A stretch of DNA of 64,000 nt from an uncultured Bacilli bacterium (GTDB taxonomy: Bacteria; Bacillota_I; Bacilli_A; RF39; UBA660), in assembly GCA_934098705.1 (NCBI GenBank), contig CAKOPC010000002.1:62001-126000 (forward strand). The letters are read 5' to 3'. How positions within the stretch are numbered: the stretch's first letter is position 1; each line of letters starts with the position of its first letter. The notes beneath the pieces were generated by a model, which was given only the letters and a program-made list of their open reading frames with translations, searched no databases and was not told where the DNA came from. The position numbers and the translations under genes were made by a program. Shown piece by piece: positions 1 to 7,801 of the stretch.

Positions 1-42
1 TAAATCAATTATATCTTTATGTTGAAGTTCTGATAAACGCAT
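1..42 (-). CDS. YlmC/YmxH-like protein, N-terminal 14 residues only
   Basis: Only the first 14 codons are inside the window; the gene continues off the left edge. They read MRLSELQHKDIIDL, which resembles the start of YlmC/YmxH PRC-barrel proteins (MRLSEL-K-I--L), a family tied to sporulation in Bacillus and Clostridium. An AGGTGA ribosome site lies 5 bases before the ATG at 42. The family call rests on this short match alone. Confidence 0.5.
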   Translation of the reverse strand, partial: MRLSELQHKDIIDL

Positions 43-66
43 AATTATCACCTATTAATATATATG

Positions 67-98
67 AAAAAAATAGATAAAACATTTCTATCTATTTT
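67..98 (-). terminator. Rho-independent terminator after trxB
   Basis: On the minus strand, AAAATAGATA pairs with TATCTATTTT across a short loop and runs into a T tract. It overlaps the end of trxB by a few bases and closes the nrd-trxB operon. Confidence 0.75.
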
Positions 99-973
99 AA
101 GTAATTAATAACTTGTAATGCTGCTATAGTACCATCACTTGTTGCAGTTGTAAGTTGTCTTACCTTTTTATAAGTACAATCACCTGCGGCAAAAATACCA
201 TCTACATTTGTTTTACAATCTATAGTCTTTATATAACCATCATCTGTAAGATTTACTAACCCTTTAAATATATCATTACAAGGCTCAAGTCCTATCGATA
301 TAAACATACCATCTGCCTTTAATGTATCTTTATCATTTATAATAACTGAAGATAAAGCATCATCTCCATTTATTTTTGTGATTTTTGATGATAATAAAAT
401 CTTTATATTAGATATTTTTTTTATTTCCTCTATTAATTTCTCTTCTCCTGTTAATTTATCAAGATTTTGGACCATGTAAACATTTTTACAAATAGAAGAT
501 AAAGAAATAGCATTAATAAGAGCCGTATTGCCTCCCCCTACAACTATTACATCTTTTCCTTTATAAAAAGCCCCATCACAAGTAACACAAAAATGTATTC
601 CCTTTCCTATTAAATTATCTTCATTTTCTAAATTTAATTTTCTATGTGAAACTCCAGTTGCAATTATAATTGTTTTTGAAAAATAAGTATTATCATCTGT
701 TACAACCTTTTTAGTATCCCCATCCAATACCTTTAAAACAGTACCTATCTCAAAAGAAACGCCAAGATCTTCTACCTGTTTAAAAACATTATCTACCAAA
801 GATGCCCCTTTTATATCAGGACATCCTGGGTAATTTGAAACTTTGGGAGATGAGGATATTTGTCCCCCAATAGTTTCTTTTTCTATAATTAAACACTTAA
901 GATTTGCTCTTGCAAGATATATAGAAGCGGTCATACCAGCCATTCCGCATCCTATAATTATACAGTCATACAT
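92..973 (-). CDS. trxB: Thioredoxin-reductase-like flavoprotein (TrxB family)
   Basis: Two-domain FAD/pyridine-nucleotide disulfide reductase of 293 residues, close to the usual TrxB length. The N-terminal FAD site is IIIGCGMAGMTASIYLAR, the redox pair is CVTC (about residue 130), the second nucleotide site is VVGGGNTALINA, and the C-terminal FAD motif is GIFAAGDC. TrxB enzymes reduce thioredoxin or glutaredoxin-like partners. The NADPH-selecting HRRxxxR segment of classical TrxB is absent: the sequence there is YMVQNLDKL, and GGGDSA is GGGNTA. The electron donor may therefore not be NADPH (inference). It lies 3 bases after nrdD, last in the operon, so its partner is probably the redoxin domain fused to NrdD. 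Confidence 0.9.
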   Translation of the reverse strand: MYDCIIIGCGMAGMTASIYLARANLKCLIIEKETIGGQISSSPKVSNYPGCPDIKGASLVDNVFKQVEDLGVSFEIGTVLKVLDGDTKKVVTDDNTYFSKTIIIATGVSHRKLNLENEDNLIGKGIHFCVTCDGAFYKGKDVIVVGGGNTALINAISLSSICKNVYMVQNLDKLTGEEKLIEEIKKISNIKILLSSKITKINGDDALSSVIINDKDTLKADGMFISIGLEPCNDIFKGLVNLTDDGYIKTIDCKTNVDGIFAAGDCTYKKVRQLTTATSDGTIAALQVINYLK

Positions 974-976
974 AAA

Positions 977-3298
977 TTATGCCTCTTCTGTAAACTTCTT
1001 TATATTTGATAAATTAACAATATTAGTTGCAACACCATTTTTTATAACAACTAAAGTTGGAGCCTGTTTTACATTATATTTTTTAGTTAAATCAACATCT
1101 TCTTCAGCATCTACAAATTCATATTTTATATGTTTTTTATCAAGAAGTGTTTTAGCTACTTTACAATTAGGACATGTTTTAGTACCAAATAACATAATTT
1201 TATCTTCTTCATTATGACATTTTTCATGATGACAATCTAAATTATATTCTTTTCTCATTTCAAATTCTTTTGTTTTACCAGCATTCCAGTTTTTTATTGG
1301 TCTATAATATCCAGTTATTCTACTATAAACTTCTGTTTCACAACCACATTTAGGACATTTATAAACTTCTCCAGTTATATAGCCATGATTTTTACATACT
1401 GAGTATGTTGGAGATATTGTGTAATATGGTAATTTATAATTATTAGCTATAGTTTTAACAAGGTTAGCAGCACTTTTCCAGCCATCTAATCTTTCTCCTA
1501 AGAAAGCATGGAATACTGTACCTGATGTATATAAAGTTTGAAGTTCATCTTGTATATCTAACGCTTCAAATAAATCTTCTGTATAACCAACAGGTAAATG
1601 AGAACTATTAGTATAATATGGTGTATCATCATTAGATGCTGTAATGATATCTTTAAACATTTCCTTATCTTTTTTAGCAAGTCTATAAGAAGTTGATTCA
1701 GCTGGTGTTGCTTCAAGATTATATAAATCACCATACTCTTCTTGATAATCAGCAAGCTTTTCTCTCATATAATTTAATACATCTTTAGTAAATTCTTGTG
1801 CTTCTTTATTAGTTAAATCTTTTTTAATCCAAGAAGCATTTAAACAAGCTTCATTCATACCAACAAGTCCAATAGTTGAAAAATGATTACTAAATGTTTT
1901 TAAATATCTCTTAGTATAAGGATATAATCCCTCTTCAAGTAATTTTGATATTACATTTCTCTTTATCTTTAAACTACGTGCTGCAATATCCATAATTTTT
2001 GTAAGTCTTTCATAAAAATCTTTTTCGTCTTTTGCAAGATAAGCAATACGTGGCATATTAATTGTTACAACACCTATTGAACCAGTACTTTCACCACTAC
2101 CAAAATAACCTCCTGATTTTTTACGTAATTCTCTTAAATCAAGTCTTAATCTACAACACATACTTCTAACATCACTTGGTTCCATGTCAGAGTTTATATA
2201 ATTTGAAAAGTATGGAGTACCATATTTAGCAGTCATTTCAAATAATAACTTATTGTTTTCTGTTTCTTTAAAATCAAAATCTTTAGTTATTGAATAAGTT
2301 GGAATTGGGTACTGGAAACCTCTTCCATTAGCATCACCTTCAATCATAATCTCAATAAAGGCTTTGTTTATCATATCCATTTCTTTTTGACAATCTTTAT
2401 ATTTAAAATCTACTTCACGTCCTCCAATAATTGCATTAAGTTCTGCTAAGTCATTAGGGCAAGTCCAGTCAAGAGTAACATTTGTAAACGGTGCTTGTGT
2501 TCCCCATCTTGAAGGAGTATTAACACCATATACAAATGATTGTATTGCCTGTTTTGTTTCTTTATATGACAAATTGTCTATTTTAACAAAAGGAGCAAGA
2601 TATGTATCAAAACTTGAAAATGCTTGTGCTCCAGCCCATTCATTTTGCATAATACCTAAAAAATTAACCATTTGATTACATAATGTTGATAAATGTTTCG
2701 CAGGTGATGATGTTATTTTTCCAGGAACTCCTCCAAGTCCTTCCAAAATTAATTGTTTTAAACTCCAACCAGCACAATATCCTGTAAGCATTGACAAATC
2801 GTGAATATGGAAAGTACAATCACGATGTGCCTTGGCAATTTCTTCATCATATATCTCACTTAACCAGTAGTTAGCAGTAATTGCTCCACTATTACTTAAA
2901 ATAAGACCTCCAACTGAATATGTTACTGTTGAGTTTTCCTTAACTCTCCAGTCAGTTACATTAACATAACTATTTACAACTTCCCTATAATCTAACATTG
3001 TATTTTTAATATTACGCATTTTATCATGTGATTTACGATATAAAATATATGCTTTAGCAACTTTATCATAACCTGCATTAATTAAAGTTTTTTCAACTGC
3101 ATCTTGTATATCTTCAACATTTACAATATTATTTTCAACTTTACTATTAAAAGCAGCAGTAACTTTTAAAGATAAAAAGTCAATTATATTTTCGTCATAA
3201 CACTCCCCTTCTGCTTCAAAAGCCTTAATAATAGCTTTACTTATTTTTTCCATTTCAAATGAAACAATTTTACCGTCTCTTTTTCTTACTTTATACAT
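977..3298 (-). CDS. nrdD: Anaerobic ribonucleoside-triphosphate reductase with fused C-terminal redoxin domain
   Basis: Class III ribonucleotide reductase, an oxygen-sensitive glycyl-radical enzyme making dNTPs. An N-terminal ATP-cone (about residues 1-90, start MYKVRKRDGKIVSF) senses ATP/dATP. The barrel carries HIHDLSMLTGYCAGW, with the first catalytic-type Cys, and the adjacent pair in SMCCRLRLD. A zinc site follows (SVCKNHG ... YKCPKCGC), then the glycyl-radical loop RITGYYRP with WNAGK. The last 75 or so residues form an extra thioredoxin/glutaredoxin-like domain with active site CPNC and a later QAPT cis-Pro motif. At 773 residues it is longer than usual because of this fusion. Redoxin-dependent class III enzymes are known; here the redoxin appears built in and trxB is adjacent. 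nrdG lies 15 bases upstream. Confidence 0.95.
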   Translation of the reverse strand: MYKVRKRDGKIVSFEMEKISKAIIKAFEAEGECYDENIIDFLSLKVTAAFNSKVENNIVNVEDIQDAVEKTLINAGYDKVAKAYILYRKSHDKMRNIKNTMLDYREVVNSYVNVTDWRVKENSTVTYSVGGLILSNSGAITANYWLSEIYDEEIAKAHRDCTFHIHDLSMLTGYCAGWSLKQLILEGLGGVPGKITSSPAKHLSTLCNQMVNFLGIMQNEWAGAQAFSSFDTYLAPFVKIDNLSYKETKQAIQSFVYGVNTPSRWGTQAPFTNVTLDWTCPNDLAELNAIIGGREVDFKYKDCQKEMDMINKAFIEIMIEGDANGRGFQYPIPTYSITKDFDFKETENNKLLFEMTAKYGTPYFSNYINSDMEPSDVRSMCCRLRLDLRELRKKSGGYFGSGESTGSIGVVTINMPRIAYLAKDEKDFYERLTKIMDIAARSLKIKRNVISKLLEEGLYPYTKRYLKTFSNHFSTIGLVGMNEACLNASWIKKDLTNKEAQEFTKDVLNYMREKLADYQEEYGDLYNLEATPAESTSYRLAKKDKEMFKDIITASNDDTPYYTNSSHLPVGYTEDLFEALDIQDELQTLYTSGTVFHAFLGERLDGWKSAANLVKTIANNYKLPYYTISPTYSVCKNHGYITGEVYKCPKCGCETEVYSRITGYYRPIKNWNAGKTKEFEMRKEYNLDCHHEKCHNEEDKIMLFGTKTCPNCKVAKTLLDKKHIKYEFVDAEEDVDLTKKYNVKQAPTLVVIKNGVATNIVNLSNIKKFTEEA

Positions 3299-3313
3299 AT
3301 TTTTACTTCCTTC

Positions 3314-3991
3314 CTACCTAACTTTAATTTTTCTTTTTTTATTTAAAACATCTTCCATATAAATAAGTTCATCTTCTGTAAAACCATGAAGATTTTTATT
3401 CATAACATTATTACTTAATCTAAAATTTTGTATATAATAAGGTGTTTCTTTTTTAAACATATCATTTATTTCTAAAATATCAAAAATAGTATGATATTCT
3501 TTTATAACAGTAGTTCTAAATTCATGTAAAACATTAGAGTCTTCAAGTATTTTTATACTTTGCATTATCTTATCTGTATTAATATTAACGCCCGTTACCA
3601 TACTATATTTTGCAAGTGTTTGTTTAATATCCATTGCTACATAATCTAGTAAATTACTATCAATCAAATCTTTTAACATAACAGGATTATATCCGTTAGT
3701 ATCAAGTTTAACTTTATAACCCATATCCTTTATTTTTTTTATAAACTCTTTTAAATCCTTATGTATCGTAGGCTCTCCTCCAGTTATTACAACGCCTTCA
3801 AGAATACCTTTTCTTTTTTCTAAATACGAAAATACCTTATCCATTTCTAAAGTGTCATCATCTAAATTATTTATAAGACCACTATTTTGACAAAAAGGAC
3901 ACTTAAAATTACATCCTTTAGTAAATATTATACAAGATAAAGTATCTGGGAAATCCAAAAGAGTTACCTTTTGCATTCCTGCAATCTTCAT
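3314..3991 (-). CDS. nrdG: Anaerobic RNR activating enzyme / radical SAM protein
   Basis: Radical-SAM activase of 225 residues. The [4Fe-4S] motif is CNFKCPFC (about residues 27-34) and the SAM-binding glycines are in VVITGGEPT. The N-terminal MQKVTLLDFPDTLSCIIFTKGC is typical of anaerobic RNR activases of the pyruvate-formate-lyase activator type. It would install the glycyl radical on NrdD, its downstream neighbour. Its ATG overlaps the stop of the upstream NrdD-like gene as ATGA, so the two are translationally coupled. Confidence 0.92.
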   Translation of the reverse strand: MKIAGMQKVTLLDFPDTLSCIIFTKGCNFKCPFCQNSGLINNLDDDTLEMDKVFSYLEKRKGILEGVVITGGEPTIHKDLKEFIKKIKDMGYKVKLDTNGYNPVMLKDLIDSNLLDYVAMDIKQTLAKYSMVTGVNINTDKIMQSIKILEDSNVLHEFRTTVIKEYHTIFDILEINDMFKKETPYYIQNFRLSNNVMNKNLHGFTEDELIYMEDVLNKKRKIKVR

Positions 3992-5853
3992 GTACTATCA
4001 CCAACCTTAAAAGCAACAAGTCCAAAACCTAAATCATTTAAACTCTTTATAGTATTTATAATATCTTTATCACTTGCTATATTAATAGAGGTTAAATACC
4101 CACCATTTAAATATTTATTATAAATACTAACACTATCTAATTTTTTTAGATTGTTAAATTCTATTATATTTTTATAACAATCTATATCTTTTAACATATT
4201 ACTATATATTGTTTTATCAATATTAACAAAGTAATTAGTAGCATCTTCAAAGTATGCAAAACTTAATTTAAAATCAAGTTTTAAAGAATCAGTATACTTA
4301 TAAAGCCATGTTTTTATATATTTTAAAATTCTATCTTGTGATACCAAATCCTTTTCTATATCAAGAAATTTTATCATTTCAAGAAACCCTGAAAGATTAA
4401 TAACTAATATACCATTTTTTATTATTTTTCTTATTTTTTGACCCTTTTCAAGTCTTTCATCATCATAGATATTACCATTAAAAAGTACTTTGTAATTATC
4501 TTTTGTTTTATCACCTAAAGTTTCAAGTACAACATCAAGTTCACATTTTATATTCTCTAAAGTTTCTAAAAGTTCACTGTAAAAAGCCTTATTTAACTTT
4601 CTATACTTTAATCCTAATCTTGCCATATTTAAAGATGTAACAGCAAGTACCATATTATTTTTACTTTCTAAACATATACCATTACTAAAATATAAAGTAT
4701 TGTTACTATAATTTAATTTAATATTTCTATTTATTTTTATTAAAGTTGCAACTCTTTCTAACATAGCATAACTATTTAATAAATAATTATTAACATTAAA
4801 TATAAAACATATATTGTTATATGAATTATTCTCTATAATTTTTAAAATATAATTTAAAATAATGTTATTATCTTTAAAACTTAAATTAAATGTATATTTA
4901 TAATTAAAATATGTATTATTAATACCATTAAATAACTGTTCCATATTGTTGTATAAGTCATTTAAAACTTCTGTTTTTGATAAAGATAATGTTTTTAAAA
5001 ATATATTATAAATATTATCATTTATCAAAAATTCATTAAATAACGATATAGAAGTATCAAAAGATGTTATTTTTGCTATAGTATCATCAAGTTTTTTAAT
5101 ATTTATAAATTCTAAAAATCCAAACATATTTAAATTTTGTTTTAATCTAATACTAAAATTCTCTTTATAAAAACAAATTGCTTTAGATAAAAATATATTG
5201 TCTATATCATTTACTAATATTTCTTGTGCTGTTTCTAAACTTGCTTTTGTAAGTGATAAATAAAGGTCTAAAATATAATTTTTTCCAAGTTTTAAAGGGT
5301 CAATTCTTAAATTTATATATTCTAAAAATCCTAAATTAAAGGAATCTAAATCATGAATATATATTTTTCCTTCATCATGAGCTCTTATAAATTTATTATC
5401 CATCACATATGATTTTGTATATGATGAAGATACAATTTTACCATATTTTAATAATGCCTTTGTGGGAGATAAGAATTTGGTATCTGCATCCTCTAAATCC
5501 TGAGCTACTCTTACAAATTTATGTTGTTTTTTAAGTGTAAAAGCTCTTCTTGACTCATTTCTTCTATTACGATAACTATTAAATTCTTCATATACATCAA
5601 AAAACTTAGCCTTTTTTAATTGTTCCTCAATTATATCCTGTATATCCTCAACATTAATTGTTTTTCTATCCTTATAATTTTCCATTATAAAACTCATAAC
5701 ATCCTCATATACTTTATTAGCATATGACTTATCATATTTATTTGGAAAAGCATCAAATGCATATTTTATAGCAATAGCTATTTTAAGTTCATTAAAAGAA
5801 ACTCTTTGTCCACTTCTTTTTACAACAACTAAACTTTTACTTAAATTTTGCAC
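3988..5853 (-). CDS. NrdD-like paralogue lacking the glycyl-radical domain (probable pseudoenzyme)
   Basis: 621 residues. The N-terminal 90 or so are a clear ATP-cone (VVVKRSGQRVSFNELKIAI). The body follows NrdD in outline: YIHDLDSFNLGFLEY aligns with HIHDLSMLTGYCAGW of the active enzyme, and LAVTSLNMARLGL aligns with IGVVTINMPRIAYL. The first catalytic Cys is gone, the Cys-Cys pair is reduced to one Cys (GICLES), and the zinc site and glycyl-radical loop are absent. Catalysis as an RNR is therefore unlikely. It is first in the operon and coupled to nrdG, so a regulatory or scaffolding role in the reductase complex is plausible. The start is GTG at 5853, with GGAAG about a dozen bases upstream. 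A divergent glycyl-radical-enzyme fragment is the alternative reading. Confidence 0.75.
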   Translation of the reverse strand: MQNLSKSLVVVKRSGQRVSFNELKIAIAIKYAFDAFPNKYDKSYANKVYEDVMSFIMENYKDRKTINVEDIQDIIEEQLKKAKFFDVYEEFNSYRNRRNESRRAFTLKKQHKFVRVAQDLEDADTKFLSPTKALLKYGKIVSSSYTKSYVMDNKFIRAHDEGKIYIHDLDSFNLGFLEYINLRIDPLKLGKNYILDLYLSLTKASLETAQEILVNDIDNIFLSKAICFYKENFSIRLKQNLNMFGFLEFINIKKLDDTIAKITSFDTSISLFNEFLINDNIYNIFLKTLSLSKTEVLNDLYNNMEQLFNGINNTYFNYKYTFNLSFKDNNIILNYILKIIENNSYNNICFIFNVNNYLLNSYAMLERVATLIKINRNIKLNYSNNTLYFSNGICLESKNNMVLAVTSLNMARLGLKYRKLNKAFYSELLETLENIKCELDVVLETLGDKTKDNYKVLFNGNIYDDERLEKGQKIRKIIKNGILVINLSGFLEMIKFLDIEKDLVSQDRILKYIKTWLYKYTDSLKLDFKLSFAYFEDATNYFVNIDKTIYSNMLKDIDCYKNIIEFNNLKKLDSVSIYNKYLNGGYLTSINIASDKDIINTIKSLNDLGFGLVAFKVGDST

Positions 5854-5916
5854 TATACTGTATCACTTCCTTTTACCCTATGAGTTAATGATAACAAAAT
5901 AAATATTATAGTGCAA
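5848..5916 (-). promoter_or_regulatory. nrd operon promoter with inverted repeat
   Basis: On the minus strand, TTGCAC (5916-5911), a 17-base spacer and TATCAT (5893-5888) form a sigma-A-type promoter about 35 bases before the start. TTGCACTATA (5916-5907) overlaps the -35, and its exact reverse complement TATAGTGCAA (5857-5848) overlaps the start codon. A related copy, TTGCAATATATAG, lies near 6001-6013. Each resembles half of the NrdR box (ACACWATATATWGTGT), but no full box is present. Confidence 0.5.
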
Positions 5917-6116
5917 TGTTTTTTTTGCTATTTTTTTAAAAAATATAAAATGATGTAAATTTAAAAATTTAAAAAATTAACAAAAAAAACATTTCTTTCT
6001 ATATATTGCAACAATTTAGATATAACTTTTTAATTTTGTTTGCTTTACAAAAGAAAAAATAATACTTGTCATTTAATTTTACAAACATATTTTTTATATT
6101 TTTTTTAATGTTTATC
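5917..6116. other. AT-rich intergenic stretch between divergent genes
   Basis: Part of the 313-base gap between the divergent nrd operon and the 283-residue gene. Apart from the two promoters and the TTGCACTATA-like elements, I see only A/T-rich sequence with homopolymer runs: no ORF, RNA gene or hairpin of note. Confidence 0.6.
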
Positions 6117-6145
6117 TTTACAAAGTGTAAAAAAAAATATAAAAT
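6117..6145 (+). promoter_or_regulatory. Sigma-A-type promoter for the 6167 gene
   Basis: TTTACA (6117-6122), a 17-base spacer and TAAAAT (6140-6145), 21 bases upstream of the ATG. Confidence 0.55.
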
Positions 6146-6166
6146 GAATATAGTGGTGGATGACAA

Positions 6167-7018
6167 ATGATAAAAAATGAATTAGATACTATAAATATGG
6201 ATGATATAAATGATAAGACTATAAAAAACTATGTCGAAAATTATATAACAAGAAATGATAAAGAAAACGAACCATTTATTAATAATGCAATATTAATATC
6301 ATCTTTGACATCCCTTTTTATAACCTATAAAAAAAATCCTGTTATAAGAACTAATACATCATTTAAAGATTATCTATATATAAATGCCACTCAAAGTATG
6401 TTAAATTTAATAAATATTGAAAATAAATATGATAATATTGATCCGAAAAATATAAAAAAACAGCTAGAAAAACATTTAATTAATGGTTATAATAATATAT
6501 ATGAAAATAATAAAAATAAAGATGATATTCTATTTAAATTACATATAAATAATAATGATATATATAATGTAAAAGTCGAAGATGCTATGTACATTCTAAA
6601 AGATATGATAACAACATTAATACTATATGATAACTCTTATTATGATAGATTAGAAAAACAAATATTTTTAGAGTACGATAAATTTAGCAAAACAACTCAT
6701 GACATAAGTTATATTCTAAAAAAAGTAGTGGAAGCTTTAAATACCTTAAATGAAAAACTAGATAAAGCAAAAAAAGATGGTAATAAAGTTATAATTAACT
6801 ACTATATAGAAAGTATGATAAAATTAATTGATAATAAAACTTCTAATATTACAAGTGATATATTTAAAGGCTTAAATCCAGAAGATAAAATGAATTTTTG
6901 TAAAATAAGATATATAAAAGCATCATTAAAAGATGAAATGGAATTTTCAAAAAAGAAAGAACAAATAAAATTTAATAAATTTATAGGTAACAGATATATA
7001 GTAAGTAAAAGTGCATAA
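6167..7018 (+). CDS. Hypothetical protein, Asn/Lys/Ile-rich, helical
   Basis: 283 residues that I do not recognise. There is no signal peptide, no transmembrane segment and no cysteine cluster; the protein looks soluble, very rich in N, K, I and D, and mostly helical. A helical stretch around residues 185-205 (LKKVVEALNTLNEKLDKAKK) could form a short coiled coil. It is a single-gene transcript with its own promoter, divergent from the nrd operon and convergent with the next gene. GGTGG precedes the ATG by about 7 bases. Base composition matches its neighbours. Confidence 0.6.
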   Translation: MIKNELDTINMDDINDKTIKNYVENYITRNDKENEPFINNAILISSLTSLFITYKKNPVIRTNTSFKDYLYINATQSMLNLINIENKYDNIDPKNIKKQLEKHLINGYNNIYENNKNKDDILFKLHINNNDIYNVKVEDAMYILKDMITTLILYDNSYYDRLEKQIFLEYDKFSKTTHDISYILKKVVEALNTLNEKLDKAKKDGNKVIINYYIESMIKLIDNKTSNITSDIFKGLNPEDKMNFCKIRYIKASLKDEMEFSKKKEQIKFNKFIGNRYIVSKSA

Positions 7019-7124
7019 AAAAAAGACCATGAATAAATAATAAAATAAACCCATAAAGAGGATTCACTTTTTTATTTAGTCCTCTTTATAGGTTACATTT
7101 TACAAATTTCAAGGTCTTTTTTTT
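7017..7124. terminator. Nested inverted repeat between convergent genes, probable bidirectional terminator
   Basis: The outer arms are eight A plus GACC (7017-7028) and GGTC plus eight T (7113-7124). The inner arms of 15 bases with one mismatch are AACCCATAAAGAGGA (7048-7062) and TCCTCTTTATAGGTT (7080-7094), around a 17-base loop. A/T runs flank both sides, as expected for termination in both directions. It overlaps the ends of both convergent genes. The double nesting is more elaborate than a simple terminator. Confidence 0.6.
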
Positions 7125-7777
7125 ACAATATTATTAAATGATTTATAAATAAAATCTTCCTTTATTATACCTCTTACATTATTTAAAGGATAAATAAAAG
7201 TCCTTTTTCCTACCATTACTCCAGGATTTAAAACACAACTACAACCAACATTTACACTATCGCCAAGAAAAGCTCCTACCTTCCTTCTTTTAGTATCAAT
7301 ATCATTTATAATAATGTTAGACTTATCAAGTTTTAAATTAGAAAGTACTGTTTGTGCCCCTAAATGCACATTAAACCCCAGTATAGAATCTCCAACATAA
7401 TTATAATGTCCTAATATAGTGTTACCAAGTAAAATAGAATTTTTAACTTCACAAAATGTTCCTATGCTAGAGCCTTTTCCAACTATTACATTACCCCTTA
7501 TATTAGTAAAGCATTTAATATTAGCATCATCAAAAATAATACAAGGACCCTCTATCTTAACAAAATCATCTAAAGTAGCACTTTTAGAAATCCATATATT
7601 ATTATCACGTTTTATGTAAGTTTCATCTAAAGTACTGCCAAGTTTTATAATAATATCTCCTATATCATTTAATATTTCCCAAGGGTAACTATAATTTTTT
7701 AAATAATTTAAAAAATCACAACTAGGCTTATTATTATCTAAACTTAAAATTTCTAAATTATATAAATCTTTTATCAT
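7109..7777 (-). CDS. Left-handed beta-helix (hexapeptide) transferase-like protein
   Basis: 222 residues. From about residue 60 it has imperfect hexapeptide repeats (for example VKIEGPCIIF, TNIRGNVIVGKG, NSILLGNTILGHYNYVGDSILG), the fold of acyl- and acetyltransferases and of the GlmU C-terminal domain. The N-terminal 55 residues are not recognised. LGHYNYVGDSILG resembles the GlmU-type acetyl-CoA site region (GHLSYVGDS-IG), so an N-acetyltransferase or sugar-nucleotide role is possible. There is no N-terminal pyrophosphorylase domain. The gene lies 24 bases downstream of a membrane acyltransferase, suggesting a shared role in surface-polymer modification. Confidence 0.7.
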   Translation of the reverse strand: MIKDLYNLEILSLDNNKPSCDFLNYLKNYSYPWEILNDIGDIIIKLGSTLDETYIKRDNNIWISKSATLDDFVKIEGPCIIFDDANIKCFTNIRGNVIVGKGSSIGTFCEVKNSILLGNTILGHYNYVGDSILGFNVHLGAQTVLSNLKLDKSNIIINDIDTKRRKVGAFLGDSVNVGCSCVLNPGVMVGKRTFIYPLNNVRGIIKEDFIYKSFNNIVKKRP

Positions 7778-7801
7778 AAAATTCCTTCTTTCTATATAAT
7801 T

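Noticed and set aside
843..1217. Open frame of 124 codons on the plus strand over trxB and nrdD
   Set aside because: Antisense shadow of two clear genes; no ribosome site and no family resemblance. The same applies to the antisense frames over smc, rpsN/rplE, tuf and others.
5848..5916. Full NrdR box pair
   Set aside because: Only half-sites match, and the spacing does not fit the usual tandem 16-bp boxes about 31 bp apart.
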